Shown: positions 1 through 9,825, counted from the first letter of the stretch. The stretch: DNA of 64,000 nucleotides from Alphaproteobacteria bacterium (GCA_012103325.1 WLWY01000003.1:806001-870000); one strand, 5' to 3'. Notes: generated from the sequence alone by a model not told the origin. Numbers and translations are program-made.

Positions 1-849
1 AATGCGGGCGGCTTCGGCCTCGCTGTCTTCGGGGGTGAAGTAGAGGTCGGTGCGGCCCGGCATAATGAGGGTTTTGGCGGTGATGGCGCCGAGGGCAGCA
101 TCGATGTCGCCGTTATGGATTTCATTGTCGCTAATGTCGGAGCGGGTCCAGACGTCGAGCATGGCGAGCAGATTGTCGGCGTCGCGGCGCAGATAGTTGG
201 CCTCCCAGGCGCGCACCAAGAAATCCTCGAGCGAGGCGAAGCCGTGCTGCAGGTACAGATGTTCGCGGTAGAAGGCTTGCGACATGGCCCAGCCGGCATA
301 GACTCGGCCCATGGCGCGCAACCCGCGCACCGGGCGTTCGGCAAAATAACCATCACGCCAGTTCGGATCGGCCTTCAGGGTCGAGCGCACGCCGTCGAGA
401 AATACCTTGTTGTGCGGCGAGGTACGCGCGGAACCGCAGACAGCGCAGATGCGCGCGACCCGGTCGGGGAAAACCGCACCCCAATGCAGCGCCTGCTGCG
501 CGCCCATCGACCAGCCATAGACCATGGCCAATTTCTCGACGCCGAATTTTTCTTCGAGCAGGCGTTTCTGGGCGTGGATGTTATCCCAATGGGTAAATTC
601 GGGCCACCGGCCATTGCCGAACATGTTGGGGATCACGACGAACCAGCGGTCGGTGTCGAGAATATGGCCGGGGCCGATTAGCCATTCGATATCGGTGTGA
701 TGCGCGCCGAATGAGGTCGGATACAAAACAGCGTTGGAGCGGTCGTCCGCCAAGGTGCCGTATGTCTTGTAAGCCAGCGTGGCGCCGGGCACGGTCATGC
801 CGCGCTGCAGGCGCAGTTCGCCGAGGTCGAAGAGTTTATAGTCGAGCAT
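1..849 (-). CDS. MetX-like alpha/beta hydrolase, partial (C-terminus off window)
   Basis: The reading frame opens at an ATG at 849 and runs 283 codons to the window edge without a stop, so the C-terminus is missing. The protein resembles the homoserine O-acetyltransferase (MetX) branch of alpha/beta hydrolases. The nucleophile elbow is YGWSMGAQQ with Ser at about residue 114, and the acid region PGRTDLYF lies near residue 263. The third catalytic residue (His) would fall outside the window. True MetX enzymes usually have GGSMGG at the elbow, so this is more likely a MetX-like hydrolase or acyltransferase of unknown substrate. A palindromic repeat starts 28 bp upstream. Confidence 0.8.
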   Translation of the reverse strand, partial: MLDYKLFDLGELRLQRGMTVPGATLAYKTYGTLADDRSNAVLYPTSFGAHHTDIEWLIGPGHILDTDRWFVVIPNMFGNGRWPEFTHWDNIHAQKRLLEEKFGVEKLAMVYGWSMGAQQALHWGAVFPDRVARICAVCGSARTSPHNKVFLDGVRSTLKADPNWRDGYFAERPVRGLRAMGRVYAGWAMSQAFYREHLYLQHGFASLEDFLVRAWEANYLRRDADNLLAMLDVWTRSDISDNEIHNGDIDAALGAITAKTLIMPGRTDLYFTPEDSEAEAARI

Positions 850-876
850 TTCGTTGCTTCCTGTCGCTGAGCAGGT

Positions 877-981
877 CCCCCCATCCTAGCCTTCCCCCGC
901 AAGGGGGGAAGGGATTAGTAAAAAGGTTCCATTACTTATTCCCTCCCCCTCCGACGGGGGAGGGCTAGGGAGGGGGTGGAC
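877..981. repeat. Intergenic palindromic repeat, type A
   Basis: Two consecutive hairpins made of C-rich and G-rich arms (CCTTCCCCC/GGGGGGAAGG, then CCCTCCCCC/GGGGGAGGG), ending in GTGGACGGCG. The same order of arms and the same ending recur at 21254-21355 plus 22514-22549, where an insertion sequence splits them. It lies between the MetX-like gene and queC. Confidence 0.8.
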
Positions 982-1012
982 GGCGGTGAAGCTGGTTCGT
1001 GGTTGGCTGCCG

Positions 1013-1726
1013 TTAAGACGCCGCCTGCGCCCGATATTTCTTGTAACCCGATGCGCGCAATTCGCAGGCCGGGCACGTGCCGCAACCATAGCCCCAATTA
1101 TGGCGCGTCTCGCGGATGCCCAAATAACAGGTGTGGGTTTCCTCGAGGATGATATCTGTCAGCGCCGCGCCGCCCAGCCGCTCGGCCATCGCCCAGGATT
1201 CGGCCTTGTCGATCCACATCAACGGCGTGTGCAAAACGAAACGGCGGTCCATGCCGAGATTGAGCGCCAGCTGCATCGCCTTGATCGCATCGTCGTGGCA
1301 ATCCGGATAGCCCGAATAATCGGTCTCGCACATGCCGCCGACGATATGCCGCGCCTCGCGCCGGTAAGCGACCGCCGCCGCCACGGTGAGGAACAGCAGG
1401 TTCCGGCCCGGCACGAAGGTATTCGGCAGGCCGTCCGCGCCCATCTTGATCTCGGCTTCCTGGGTCAGGGCGGTATCGCTGATCTTGTTCAATACATCGA
1501 GGTCGATCAGATGGTCTTCGCCCAGGTTAGACGACCAGTCCGGAAACGCCTCCCGCAACGCGCGGAAGATATGCTGGCGGCTCTCCAGCTCGATGGCGTG
1601 GCGCTGCCCGTAATCGAACCCGATCGTCTCGACCGCAGCAAAATTCTCCAGCGCCCAGGCCAGGCAGATCGTGGAATCCTGACCGCCGGAAAAAAGAATC
1701 ACCGCGCAGTCATTGGGGTTGGACAT
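1013..1726 (-). CDS. queC: 7-cyano-7-deazaguanine synthase QueC
   Basis: QueC makes preQ0 from 7-carboxy-7-deazaguanine, ammonia and ATP in cytosolic queuosine biosynthesis. The N-terminal PP-loop SGGQDS (residues 13-18) binds ATP. Four cysteines near the C-terminus (about C200, C215, C218, C221, the last three as CGTCPAC) match the family's zinc site. The length of 237 aa is typical. I chose the ATG at 1726, which has GGAG upstream, over the TTG one codon earlier. It lies 20 bp downstream of the DHA2-type transporter on the same strand and may be cotranscribed with it, but no other queuosine gene is nearby. Confidence 0.95.
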   Translation of the reverse strand: MSNPNDCAVILFSGGQDSTICLAWALENFAAVETIGFDYGQRHAIELESRQHIFRALREAFPDWSSNLGEDHLIDLDVLNKISDTALTQEAEIKMGADGLPNTFVPGRNLLFLTVAAAVAYRREARHIVGGMCETDYSGYPDCHDDAIKAMQLALNLGMDRRFVLHTPLMWIDKAESWAMAERLGGAALTDIILEETHTCYLGIRETRHNWGYGCGTCPACELRASGYKKYRAQAAS

Positions 1727-1746
1727 CAACTAAACTCCAAACGTCG

Positions 1747-3300
1747 CTATCGGCTTCTCGTCCAGGCGAGAAGCGAGGCGGGAATAATGGCGAACAGAAA
1801 GACGAGCGCAAGAGCCGTGAATCCGTCCTGAAACCCTAGCGTACTCGCTTGGGCATGCACGACCTTACCCAGATAGTCCAGGGCCAGCGGGCTATGCAGC
1901 GAGACGGGGATGCCGCCCTCCCCCAGCAGCCCGTGCACACCGACCAGCATTTCGCGCGTCGCGGCATTGCCGGCGGTCTGCGTCGCCACCAGCAGGTCGC
2001 CATGCCACTGGGTACGCTGCTCCATGATCACGACCAGCGTATTGATACCGCACGCCCCGCCGAGCAGCAGGAAGAAGTTGATCGCGCCCGTGCCCTGGCT
2101 GAGTTGGGTCGGCGGGAGCGAACTGAGCGCCGCCCCGTTCATGGACGGCACGACGAAGGCCAGACCCAACCGCCCGATGAAGATGAAGAACCCCACGCTC
2201 CACACGACCGTATCAATATCGGCACCCGCCATCAGCATCATGCTGACCGCAAAGATCGTCAGGCCGAAGATGATCGGGAGGTGATGCGGCACGGCGTCTG
2301 CCAGGCGTCCGGTCAGAGGCAAGATCGCCATGGCGATCAGACTACCCGGCAGGATCAGGAAGCCCGCGAGCGTGGCCGTATATTCCTGCACCAACTGGCT
2401 GAACACCGGGAAGGCATAGATCGTGGCGAAATTGCCGCTGCCGAACAGGAACGCAATCATCGCCGCCGACGCGAACTGCGGATTACGGAACAGCGCCATA
2501 TCGAGCAGGCTCGCGCCGGGCCGGAACTGGGACAAGACGAACCCGGCCCCGGCCGCCACCGCAACGCTGAACAGCGCCACGATCTCGTTGGAAATCCAGC
2601 CTTCGCGCTGGCCATTGGCGATCGCCGTCATCAGGCAGAACAGTGCAGCGCACAGACAAGCATAGCCGAGCCAGTCGAACCGGATCGTACGAACCGCCGA
2701 CCGTATGGAAGGGACAAACAGCAGACCCATCAGAAACGCGATAACAACCATCGGCATCGGCGCCAGGAAGATGTATCGCCATGTCATATTGTCGATCACC
2801 ACGCCGCCTATAAACGGCCCCAACCCCAAGGCGGCGACGATGCCCATGCTGAACAGCCCCATCGCCAGGCCGCGCCGTTCCGGCGGAAACACTTGCATGA
2901 GAAGCATCATGACCAGCGGCTGCAGGGCACCGGCGGCGAACCCCTGCAGGATGCGTCCGACGATGACGAAATCGAGAGTCGGCCCGAAGCCGCTCACCGC
3001 GCTGCCGAAACTAAAGAGGATCAGTGCCGCCGAGAATGTCAGACGCTGGCCCCACCGCTCGTTGATCCAGCGATTGAGCAGCAGGCTTGCCGTCATCGTC
3101 GCGAAAAACGCGGTTGCCAGGAACTGCACCTTGTCCTGGCCGACGCCGAAGGCACCCATCACGTCTGGGACGGCGACATTCACGATCGTGCTGGACAGGA
3201 CCATCGTAAAAAAGGCGGTCAGCCCCGTCGCCGTCGCCATCCAGCGATAGGCCGGACCGTAGCGCGCGAACAAACCATCTGTGTCGTCGGAAAAAACCAC
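1747..3300 (-). CDS. MFS drug-efflux transporter, DHA2 (EmrB/QacA-like)
   Basis: A 517-residue polytopic inner-membrane protein of the 14-TM DHA2 major facilitator family, which expels drugs or other toxic organics using the proton gradient. Visible hallmarks are the motif-A-like loop NRWINERWGQR near residue 80, the GRILQGFAAGALQP helix near residue 120 and the GPFIGG motif near 160. The start is a GTG at 3300 with GGAG upstream. A HlyD/EmrA-like adaptor is encoded 2.8 kb upstream on the same strand (6064-7146), so the two may form an EmrAB-type pump. queC follows after 20 bp. Confidence 0.9.
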   Translation of the reverse strand: MVFSDDTDGLFARYGPAYRWMATATGLTAFFTMVLSSTIVNVAVPDVMGAFGVGQDKVQFLATAFFATMTASLLLNRWINERWGQRLTFSAALILFSFGSAVSGFGPTLDFVIVGRILQGFAAGALQPLVMMLLMQVFPPERRGLAMGLFSMGIVAALGLGPFIGGVVIDNMTWRYIFLAPMPMVVIAFLMGLLFVPSIRSAVRTIRFDWLGYACLCAALFCLMTAIANGQREGWISNEIVALFSVAVAAGAGFVLSQFRPGASLLDMALFRNPQFASAAMIAFLFGSGNFATIYAFPVFSQLVQEYTATLAGFLILPGSLIAMAILPLTGRLADAVPHHLPIIFGLTIFAVSMMLMAGADIDTVVWSVGFFIFIGRLGLAFVVPSMNGAALSSLPPTQLSQGTGAINFFLLLGGACGINTLVVIMEQRTQWHGDLLVATQTAGNAATREMLVGVHGLLGEGGIPVSLHSPLALDYLGKVVHAQASTLGFQDGFTALALVFLFAIIPASLLAWTRSR

Positions 3301-3399
3301 GAACCGTATTTCTCCAGCGAGCGAGCAATCTGGAGTAACGGTACCATCGCTCTTATCGCGGAGCGGAACTTTTTCCCCCGGCGTGGGATCCCCCCACTA

Positions 3400-3514
3400 G
3401 AGCGGATCAGGATTGATCGAACCCGATTACTTGGGTTCGGTCGGTTCTGTGAATTCGCTCTACCTTAATAGTTGAGAGCAGATTCACGCGATTCCAAGCA
3501 ATCCCGATCTGCTC
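3400..3514. repeat. Intergenic palindromic repeat, type B (two units)
   Basis: Two imperfect hairpins in tandem. The first (3400-3460) is closed by GAGCGGATCA and GAATTCGCTC with an inner TCGAACCC/GGGTTCG stem. The second (3476-3514) is closed by GAGCAGAT/ATCTGCTC and contains AGATTCACGCG, which also occurs in the element at 39861-39924. Noncoding, between two genes on the minus strand. Confidence 0.65.
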
Positions 3515-3544
3515 GAATTCACCGATTATTCTATCGGTCAAAGA

Positions 3545-4333
3545 TCAGGAGTTGTTGCCCTTATTCCTCCGCACGCCTTGGCTGAGATCCTTTGTGGTGC
3601 CGTTCGCGCAGGGCTGCGCCGCAACATCTCTGGGGTCAGGTCCGGACACGATTTCAAACGCGCTTTTCCCGCCTTGTGTCGCGTCGAAACTTTCGGCCTC
3701 GTAGCGGGCGATCTGCGACTGAACCTGCTCTTTCGCTGTCACCGCACGACCGACGACGTTTTCCGCTCGCGCGATCGCAGTCTCCGCATCGGCGGCGCTG
3801 AAACGAGCGGTCGTTAATTCCTCATCAGCCTGCATGAGGTCGCCCTTTACCCCTTCAAGGATGATCTGGAGCGCCGCGACTTCAATCTCCAGATCGTCGA
3901 TATCCGTAGCGTTTTCCTGGCTTACCGGCAATGCCTTAAGGGTCTTGAGTTCGGATTTCGCAATTCGAAGCTCCATATTCACGCCGTTCAGAGCGTTACG
4001 CGCATCTGTTACGGTGGCCTCTGCGTTTACCGCCTTAAGCAGCGCGCCAGCAGCGTCAATTTCCGTCTGATGCAGGTCCATGGTGGCCTGATCCAGCTTA
4101 TTTTCGAACTTTTCAAGCGAAGGACGCAGCGCGGTCAGCCAGTCAGTCTGAGCCTCCGCCCATAGCGCACCGGTTTGCTGGTCGGAACCGGAAGAATTCT
4201 GCGTCCCATAGCCAACGGGGCTCTCCGCCGCTTGCTGCATGCAATTCGCCACATCGGCCGCATGCGCCGGTAAACCCATCGCGAAGACAAAAAGACCGCC
4301 TGTCGCAAGGCGAACCAGTTGAAGCTTATTCAT
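3545..4333 (-). CDS. Secreted coiled-coil protein, unknown function
   Basis: 262 residues. A signal peptide (about residues 1-25, ending PAHA before ADVA) is followed by a long alpha-helical, Ala/Glu/Leu-rich region (about 60-225) with heptad character, then a polar tail. One Cys follows the signal (ANCMQQ) and one lies near the C-terminus (QPCANG), so a disulfide is possible. It is probably periplasmic. It lies between two MFS efflux genes and downstream of the HlyD-like adaptor on the same strand, which suggests a link to envelope transport, but I recognise no family and assign no function. Confidence 0.75.
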   Translation of the reverse strand: MNKLQLVRLATGGLFVFAMGLPAHAADVANCMQQAAESPVGYGTQNSSGSDQQTGALWAEAQTDWLTALRPSLEKFENKLDQATMDLHQTEIDAAGALLKAVNAEATVTDARNALNGVNMELRIAKSELKTLKALPVSQENATDIDDLEIEVAALQIILEGVKGDLMQADEELTTARFSAADAETAIARAENVVGRAVTAKEQVQSQIARYEAESFDATQGGKSAFEIVSGPDPRDVAAQPCANGTTKDLSQGVRRNKGNNS

Positions 4334-4684
4334 GACCGTACCCTTCTAAGTATGGCGTACTTCCTAGGTGAAACCCGAAGCACCGAACCCGTTGAACATC
4401 ACTGGCCAACCCCAAGTTACCCGGCACCGTCCATCGCATGGCTGCAAACCGGCCTGCACAGTCGCAACAAGACAAGCTGTTGCGGTTACGATAATGGGTT
4501 AATTTATTTACTTTCAATTTTATATAAACTTTCTTGGTGTTTACCGAATTTCTGCAATCACTATACTATCATTTCTTGAATTTCTAAATAACTATCGAAT
4601 CCAAACTATTTAAATTTTAATATATATTATTAATGTATTACTAAGATTTTGAGTTTTCACCACAGACCGTCGGCATTCTCTTCA
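4334..4684. other. AT-rich intergenic region, no gene seen
   Basis: 351 bp between the coiled-coil gene and the second MFS gene. The part from about 4490 to 4660 is strikingly AT-rich against GC-rich surroundings. It could hold the promoter of the coiled-coil gene. I see no convincing coding frame, hairpin or repeat. Confidence 0.6.
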
Positions 4685-6058
4685 TTACAAGGGCGGTATA
4701 AGCGACCCATAGACCCAGACGGCCCCAATAACCGCGCCGAACAGCGCAACGGAGAAGGCATACAGCAGCCGCGCCGGCGCCAACCCCCAGGACAGTCCGT
4801 CCATTATGATCCGCACCCACTGTCCTTCGACGGGTGCACGGAAGAAGATAAAGGCGGCCACGAGCGACGGCACCGAAGCGAACAGGAACCCCAGCCCGTA
4901 GGAATCCGTAACCGCAAGCAGTCCGCCATAGATCGCGGGATAGATCATCATCGCGATACTGGTGAAGGACAGCACGCCACCCGTTACCCCACCCACCTTG
5001 TCCGGTGGCGCCAGACGCGCCGTTTCGGCCAGCAGGACGCCATGCCAGCTTAATCCGGTAATATTGTACAGGATCGCAACCGCCATGATCGAACCCTGGC
5101 TCCAGCTGAAATCGTAATACGCCGTGAGCACGGCCGCGACGAAGCCGAACAGGCCGATGAGACCCATCACGATGCGCGGCGACACCAGGGTGCTACCCAG
5201 CCAGCCCCACAGGATGCGGGCTGCGACCGCTGTGGTACTTGCCACGGCAAAAGTGAATCCCGCGTCGATCTCGCTATATTCCAACCCGTCGATCAGATAG
5301 AGGATGAAGAAACCGGAATAGATCGACTGCAGCCCGCCGAACGCGAAGGCGGCGAAGGCAAGGTCGCGCAAATTCGGCGTCGACAGGACGATCTTCATTG
5401 TATCGGAGACGCCGGAGAAGGACGGGCGGACCGTCGGATCCCGGTCGGAATCGAAGAAGCCGCGGAATGGCTGCAACATGATAGCGACCGAATACACGAT
5501 CAACGCCGCGACGAGCGCCGCCCCATAAGCGTCCAAGTAAACCGACTCGCGGATCGTCGCCACATAGAAGCCGAGCCCGAGTAATGCGGGGATCAATAGC
5601 CCCCCGATCAAGCTGCCGACCGGAACGCCGGTCTGCTTGACCGAAAAGATGATCGGGGCGAGATGACGCGGGCAGTGCCGCGCCAGGACATGCGAGCTGG
5701 CGGGCGTCGATACGGCGCCGGCCCCCAAAAGCACCGCGCCCAGTGGATACAGCCACAGGACTCCACCGGCGATGACGATCAGGCTCGTTCCCATCAGGAT
5801 CAGACAGATCTGGCTGACCCGCCACGCGCCGAGGCGAATGATGAAGCCGCCGCACTCCATCGCGGCGACAATCGCAGTGATATTCTGAATGAACAAGTAA
5901 AGCCCCAACCAGGCCCGCGAGATGCCGAAATCCTCGGCGATGCGGTCGGCAAGGATCGGCAGCGCGATCTGGCAGACGTAGGAGAACGCCTGCTGAAGCA
6001 GCATTGCGCTCGTCGCGATGGTCAGAATTGCACGCCAATCAAGCTTCGCCAGCGACAC
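4685..6058 (-). CDS. MFS transporter (12-TM type)
   Basis: A 457-residue polytopic inner-membrane protein of the major facilitator superfamily. Alternating hydrophobic segments run throughout, with a motif-A-like turn GGFIIRLGAWRVSQ after TM2 and the FSVKQTGVPVGSLIGG helix near residue 140, typical of sugar-phosphate or metabolite MFS proteins. The start codon lies 5 bp after the HlyD-like gene's stop, so the two are surely cotranscribed. This pairing is odd because HlyD-type adaptors normally partner DHA2 pumps, and a DHA2 pump lies further downstream. The substrate is unknown. Confidence 0.85.
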   Translation of the reverse strand: MSLAKLDWRAILTIATSAMLLQQAFSYVCQIALPILADRIAEDFGISRAWLGLYLFIQNITAIVAAMECGGFIIRLGAWRVSQICLILMGTSLIVIAGGVLWLYPLGAVLLGAGAVSTPASSHVLARHCPRHLAPIIFSVKQTGVPVGSLIGGLLIPALLGLGFYVATIRESVYLDAYGAALVAALIVYSVAIMLQPFRGFFDSDRDPTVRPSFSGVSDTMKIVLSTPNLRDLAFAAFAFGGLQSIYSGFFILYLIDGLEYSEIDAGFTFAVASTTAVAARILWGWLGSTLVSPRIVMGLIGLFGFVAAVLTAYYDFSWSQGSIMAVAILYNITGLSWHGVLLAETARLAPPDKVGGVTGGVLSFTSIAMMIYPAIYGGLLAVTDSYGLGFLFASVPSLVAAFIFFRAPVEGQWVRIIMDGLSWGLAPARLLYAFSVALFGAVIGAVWVYGSLIPPL

Positions 6059-6063
6059 CGGAG

Positions 6064-7146
6064 CTAAAACCCGAGTTGATCGTAGATCTGGATATTCACC
6101 TCGACCAGCATGCCCGGCGCGATGGTCGCCGGCGGGTCGAGCAGTTTGATGTAGACGGGAATGCGTTGGGTCGCCTTGCTGGCCCGAGCGTCACCGTTCC
6201 CCCGGTCCATCTGCGCCGTGGTCACACTGCCGATCCGTGTGACGACCCCGGTGAAACTGTCGAACGGATACGCATCGATATCGATGACGACCTTCTGTGA
6301 CACCTTCAGGTGCCGAAGCTGCGTCTCCTCAATATTGGCTTCGATCCAGAACGATTTCGTATCGTGCAGGAGAATGAGGTTCTCGTTCTCTTCCGCGTGT
6401 TCGCCTTCATACTTGAAAATATTGTCGATGATCCCGTCGATGGGGCTGACGATGAAGCGCTGCTTCCGCTTCTCCTCCGACTCCTTGATGAGGATTTTTA
6501 TTTTCTCGATCGTGATGCCGGAAATACCGATTTCGGAAACAAGAACGCCGATACTCGATTTCGAGGCTTCGATTTCATCTCGCTCGCGTTCCGCCACCCG
6601 AACCTTGGCGGCCGCGAAATTCACCTGCCCGGCCAGATCCAGCGCCTTCGCCTGCTCCTCTTCCAGGCGCTTGGAGGACAGCAGTTGCTTGCCATGCAAA
6701 ATTTTCGAGCGATCGATGTTTTTCTGCGAGAGCTTCAGCCGGTCGTCGATGGATTTGCGCTCGATCCTAAGCGCGCGGATCTCCTCGGTCTTGGTTGCGA
6801 TCCGCGACTTGAGGTTCTTTTCCAGCGCGTCTTTCTCCGCCAGCAGTTTGGTGACCCGCGCCCGCTCGCGCGCGAGGTCGACCTTCAATGCCTCGATACG
6901 CAGCCGCTCGACTTCGGAATCGAGTGCGACGAGCAGGCTGCCCCGGCTGACTTGATCGCCCTCCTTGACGTAAATTTTTTCGATATTGGCGTCGACCGGA
7001 CTCGACAGGGTGGTCAGCTCTGTCTTGATGCGGGCATCGAATTCGTAGACATGCGTCAGCCAATAAAACAGTTCATAGGAAAGAACCGAGACCAACGCAA
7101 CCCCGAGCACTAGAATTATCAGCCTTAATTTCTTGTTTGTTTTCAT
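6064..7146 (-). CDS. HlyD/EmrA-family membrane fusion protein
   Basis: 360 residues: an N-terminal membrane anchor (about 7-29), a lipoyl/barrel half (about 45-75, SSPVDANIEKIYVKEGDQV), a long charged alpha-helical hairpin (about 77-215), then the second lipoyl half (FIVSPIDGIIDNIF) and a beta-barrel (FWIEANIEETQL). This is the usual architecture of periplasmic adaptors that bridge an inner-membrane pump to an outer-membrane channel. No outer-membrane TolC-like gene is in the window. It is first in an operon with the 12-TM MFS gene and may also serve the DHA2 pump at 1747-3300. Confidence 0.9.
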   Translation of the reverse strand: MKTNKKLRLIILVLGVALVSVLSYELFYWLTHVYEFDARIKTELTTLSSPVDANIEKIYVKEGDQVSRGSLLVALDSEVERLRIEALKVDLARERARVTKLLAEKDALEKNLKSRIATKTEEIRALRIERKSIDDRLKLSQKNIDRSKILHGKQLLSSKRLEEEQAKALDLAGQVNFAAAKVRVAERERDEIEASKSSIGVLVSEIGISGITIEKIKILIKESEEKRKQRFIVSPIDGIIDNIFKYEGEHAEENENLILLHDTKSFWIEANIEETQLRHLKVSQKVVIDIDAYPFDSFTGVVTRIGSVTTAQMDRGNGDARASKATQRIPVYIKLLDPPATIAPGMLVEVNIQIYDQLGF

Positions 7147-7331
7147 ACACTTTCAAGCCATAAGCACGCGAACAGGAAGCCCAGTTCGTGTGCCGTTCAT
7201 CAAGCAACAACACAGGGGAACATGTGTGCCAGCAACAGGTCTTCGCCGACGCGGTTGTCCAGTCAAAGAGTGTACGATGTCGAAGCGGAGGGGCAAATAG
7301 GACGCGCGAGAGTCTCGCGATCAAGAGCGAG

Positions 7332-7928
7332 CTACACCGAGCGGATCAACTCGTCCTCGATGAACGCCATCCGGTCTTTGCCCCAGAACAGCTCGCCGTT
7401 GACGATGAAGGATGGTGCGCCAAAGACACCGCGCGCTAGCGCGTCGTTGGTCGCGTCGATCAAGGCCTGGCGTACGGCTTCACTCTCACAAGCCTGCTCG
7501 AACGCGTCCGGGTCGACGCCAAGCAACGACGCCACGTCCTTCAAACCAGCATGGTCTGCAATCGACGCGTCATTCGCCTCCCAGTAGCGGCGAAAGATTT
7601 CGTCGATGAACGGTCGCTCCTTGTCCCATTGCCGCATGGCCAAAGCGCCCCGCAAGGCCCGGCTCGTCTTGATCGGAAAGGTGTCGGGAAACCGAAATTT
7701 CAGCGCATACTTTTCCGCCCAGCGCGCCAGGTCCCGCCGGCGGTTCGTATGCTTCGCCGCCGGCTCGTCCGCCAGGACATAATTGTGATGCCGAAAGACA
7801 TAGCCCAGGTTGAAGGGATGCATCACCAACTCAGCACCGTGCGCATCGACAATCGGGTCGATCAGTTTGAGCGCGAAATAGGTATTGGTGCTGCCGACAT
7901 CCCAATAAAAATCGATCACTTTAGTCAT
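7332..7928 (-). CDS. 2-hydroxychromene-2-carboxylate isomerase-like DsbA-fold protein
   Basis: 198 residues with a thioredoxin/DsbA fold of the HCCA isomerase (GST kappa-like) family: beta1 VIDFYWDVGSTNTYFAL, an internal helical insert, and a C-terminal GVFGAPSFIVNGELFWGKDR that carries the cis-Pro loop. The active-site Cys pair of DsbA is absent, as in the isomerases, which use glutathione in naphthalene-type aromatic degradation. I chose the ATG at 7928. A longer frame back to 8120 would run into the start of the divergent amidohydrolase gene. Substrate unknown. Confidence 0.85.
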   Translation of the reverse strand: MTKVIDFYWDVGSTNTYFALKLIDPIVDAHGAELVMHPFNLGYVFRHHNYVLADEPAAKHTNRRRDLARWAEKYALKFRFPDTFPIKTSRALRGALAMRQWDKERPFIDEIFRRYWEANDASIADHAGLKDVASLLGVDPDAFEQACESEAVRQALIDATNDALARGVFGAPSFIVNGELFWGKDRMAFIEDELIRSV

Positions 7929-8118
7929 ATGCGTATCCAATCGAAAACGAACCCTCGCCACATCCGGCGTACCGTCATTGCGATAATGATGAAGTCGTTT
8001 TCGGACCGCAACCTCGGCTATCCGGCCCCGCGTTAAGGGCACGATTGGACAGGAGTGGCCTTCAACTGGCAGAATTGTCCGGACAAAGGATGCAGACCCT
8101 CGCAAAATGGAGAAGAGC

Positions 8119-9825
8119 ATGAGCTACGATCTGGTGGTCAAGAACGGCATGATTGTCGACGGTTCGGGTGGCGCGCGCTATCGCGGCGATGTCGGCGTGA
8201 AGGACGGGAAGATCACCAAGATCGGCCGTATCAACGGCGAGACGACGGAAGAGACAATCGATGCCGAAGGGCATGTCGTCACCCCGGGCTTCGTCGACGG
8301 CCACACCCATATGGACGCGCAATTGTTCTGGGATCAGCTTGGCAGTTGCTCCTGCTACCACGGCGTGACCACCGCGGTGATGGGCAATTGCGGCTTTACC
8401 CTGGCGCCGTGCCGCGAATCCGAAGCCGATTTCGTCTTCCGCAACCTGGAGCGTGCCGAGGACATCTCGCGCAGCGCCATGCTGGCGGGCATCAACTGGG
8501 ATTGGGAGACCTATCCCGAATATATGGACGCCGTCGACAAGATGCCAAAGGGCATCAACTACGCGGGCTATATCGGCCATTCGGCGCTGCGCACCTACGT
8601 GATGGGCGAGCGGGCATTCGAAGAAGACGCCTCCGAAGACGACATGGAGAAGATGAAGGCGGCGGTGCAGGAAGCGGTACGCGCCGGCGCGATGGGCTTC
8701 TCGACCTCACGCAGCCCGAGCCATCTGACCTCCGACGACCGCTTTGTCGCGAGCCGCGTCGGCAGCGACGAGGAAATCCGCGACATCGTGATGGCGATGG
8801 GCGAGACCGGCGCCGGTATTTTCCAGCTCGCCATGGAACGTGGCGAGATGCAGAAAATGATGGGCGTCTATCGCAGCCTCGGCGAATTGTCGAAGAAGAG
8901 CGGCCGCCCCGTAACGTTCGGCAGCCTCAGCCGTAAGAAGTTCCCAGGCCAATGGAAGGCGCTCTACGAGATTATCGAAGAAGAGAACCTGCAGGGCGCT
9001 CGTATCTGGACCCAGGTGCACAGCCGCGAGATCAACTCGATCCTCTCCTTCGAAACCGCGACGCCATTCGACAATTGGGAAGTCTGGAAGGACTTCCGCA
9101 AACTGCCGCTCGACGAACAGTTGGCAAAACTGAAATCCGACGCGGCACTGAAACAGAAACTGATCGATGTCGCCGACCGTCCTTATGACGGGCCGGAAGT
9201 GGTCGGGGCCGAGGCGCGGCCGCCCGAGTGGGACATGTTCTACCACATCGATAAGATCCGACTGCCGCATCCAAGCCTGGCGCAGATCGCCGAGGAACGG
9301 GGCATCACGCCGGCAGCCGCCATGATCGAAGTGGCGATCGAGGAAGATCTAAAGGCTTTCTTCCGTCAGCCGCTGGCGAACGAGAACCAGGACGACGCCT
9401 TGGCGCTGATGAAGCACCCGCGCTCGACCGTGACCTTCTCCGATTCCGGCGCGCATGTCTCGCAGATCATGGACAGCTCGCTGCAAACGCATCTGCTGAG
9501 CCACTGGGTGCGCGAACGCGAAGCCTTCACCCTCGAGGAAGCCGTGCGGATGATCACCTACGATACCGCCACCAACTGGGGCTTCCACGACCGCGGCCTG
9601 TTGCGCGAAGGCATGACCGCCGACATCACCGTATTCGATGCGGACAAGGTCGAGCCGCGGATGCCGGAAGTCGTGCATGACCTGCCGTCAGGCTCGAAGC
9701 GCCTGAAGCAGTACGCCGACGGCATGCTGGCCACCGTCGTTGCCGGCCAGACCGTGCTGAAGGAGAACCAGCACACCGGCGCCCTGCCCGGCCAGCTGTT
9801 GCGCGGACCGCTGGCGCGGGCTTGA
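8119..9825 (+). CDS. N-acyl-D-amino-acid deacylase-like amidohydrolase
   Basis: 568 residues of the amidohydrolase-3/D-aminoacylase family, cytosolic metal-dependent hydrolases of N-acyl-D-amino acids or similar amides. The strand-1 metal motif is PGFVDGHTHMDAQ (His62, His64). SCYHGVTTAVMGNCG near residue 80 and FSDSGAHVS near 440 match the family. A composite-barrel N-terminus and C-terminal ADITVFDADKV segment are present. The ATG at 8119 is preceded by GGAGAAG. That site overlaps an alternative ATG at 8107. Divergent from the HCCA-isomerase-like gene. Confidence 0.88.
   Translation: MSYDLVVKNGMIVDGSGGARYRGDVGVKDGKITKIGRINGETTEETIDAEGHVVTPGFVDGHTHMDAQLFWDQLGSCSCYHGVTTAVMGNCGFTLAPCRESEADFVFRNLERAEDISRSAMLAGINWDWETYPEYMDAVDKMPKGINYAGYIGHSALRTYVMGERAFEEDASEDDMEKMKAAVQEAVRAGAMGFSTSRSPSHLTSDDRFVASRVGSDEEIRDIVMAMGETGAGIFQLAMERGEMQKMMGVYRSLGELSKKSGRPVTFGSLSRKKFPGQWKALYEIIEEENLQGARIWTQVHSREINSILSFETATPFDNWEVWKDFRKLPLDEQLAKLKSDAALKQKLIDVADRPYDGPEVVGAEARPPEWDMFYHIDKIRLPHPSLAQIAEERGITPAAAMIEVAIEEDLKAFFRQPLANENQDDALALMKHPRSTVTFSDSGAHVSQIMDSSLQTHLLSHWVREREAFTLEEAVRMITYDTATNWGFHDRGLLREGMTADITVFDADKVEPRMPEVVHDLPSGSKRLKQYADGMLATVVAGQTVLKENQHTGALPGQLLRGPLARA

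Noticed and set aside
115..681. Long plus-strand open frame across the left edge
   Set aside because: It is antisense to the MetX-like hydrolase, whose minus-strand frame has clear family motifs and extends off the window.
1849..3468. 539-codon plus-strand open frame, Gln/His/Arg-rich
   Set aside because: Shadow of the DHA2 transporter. Its composition is the typical reverse complement of membrane-protein codons in GC-rich DNA.
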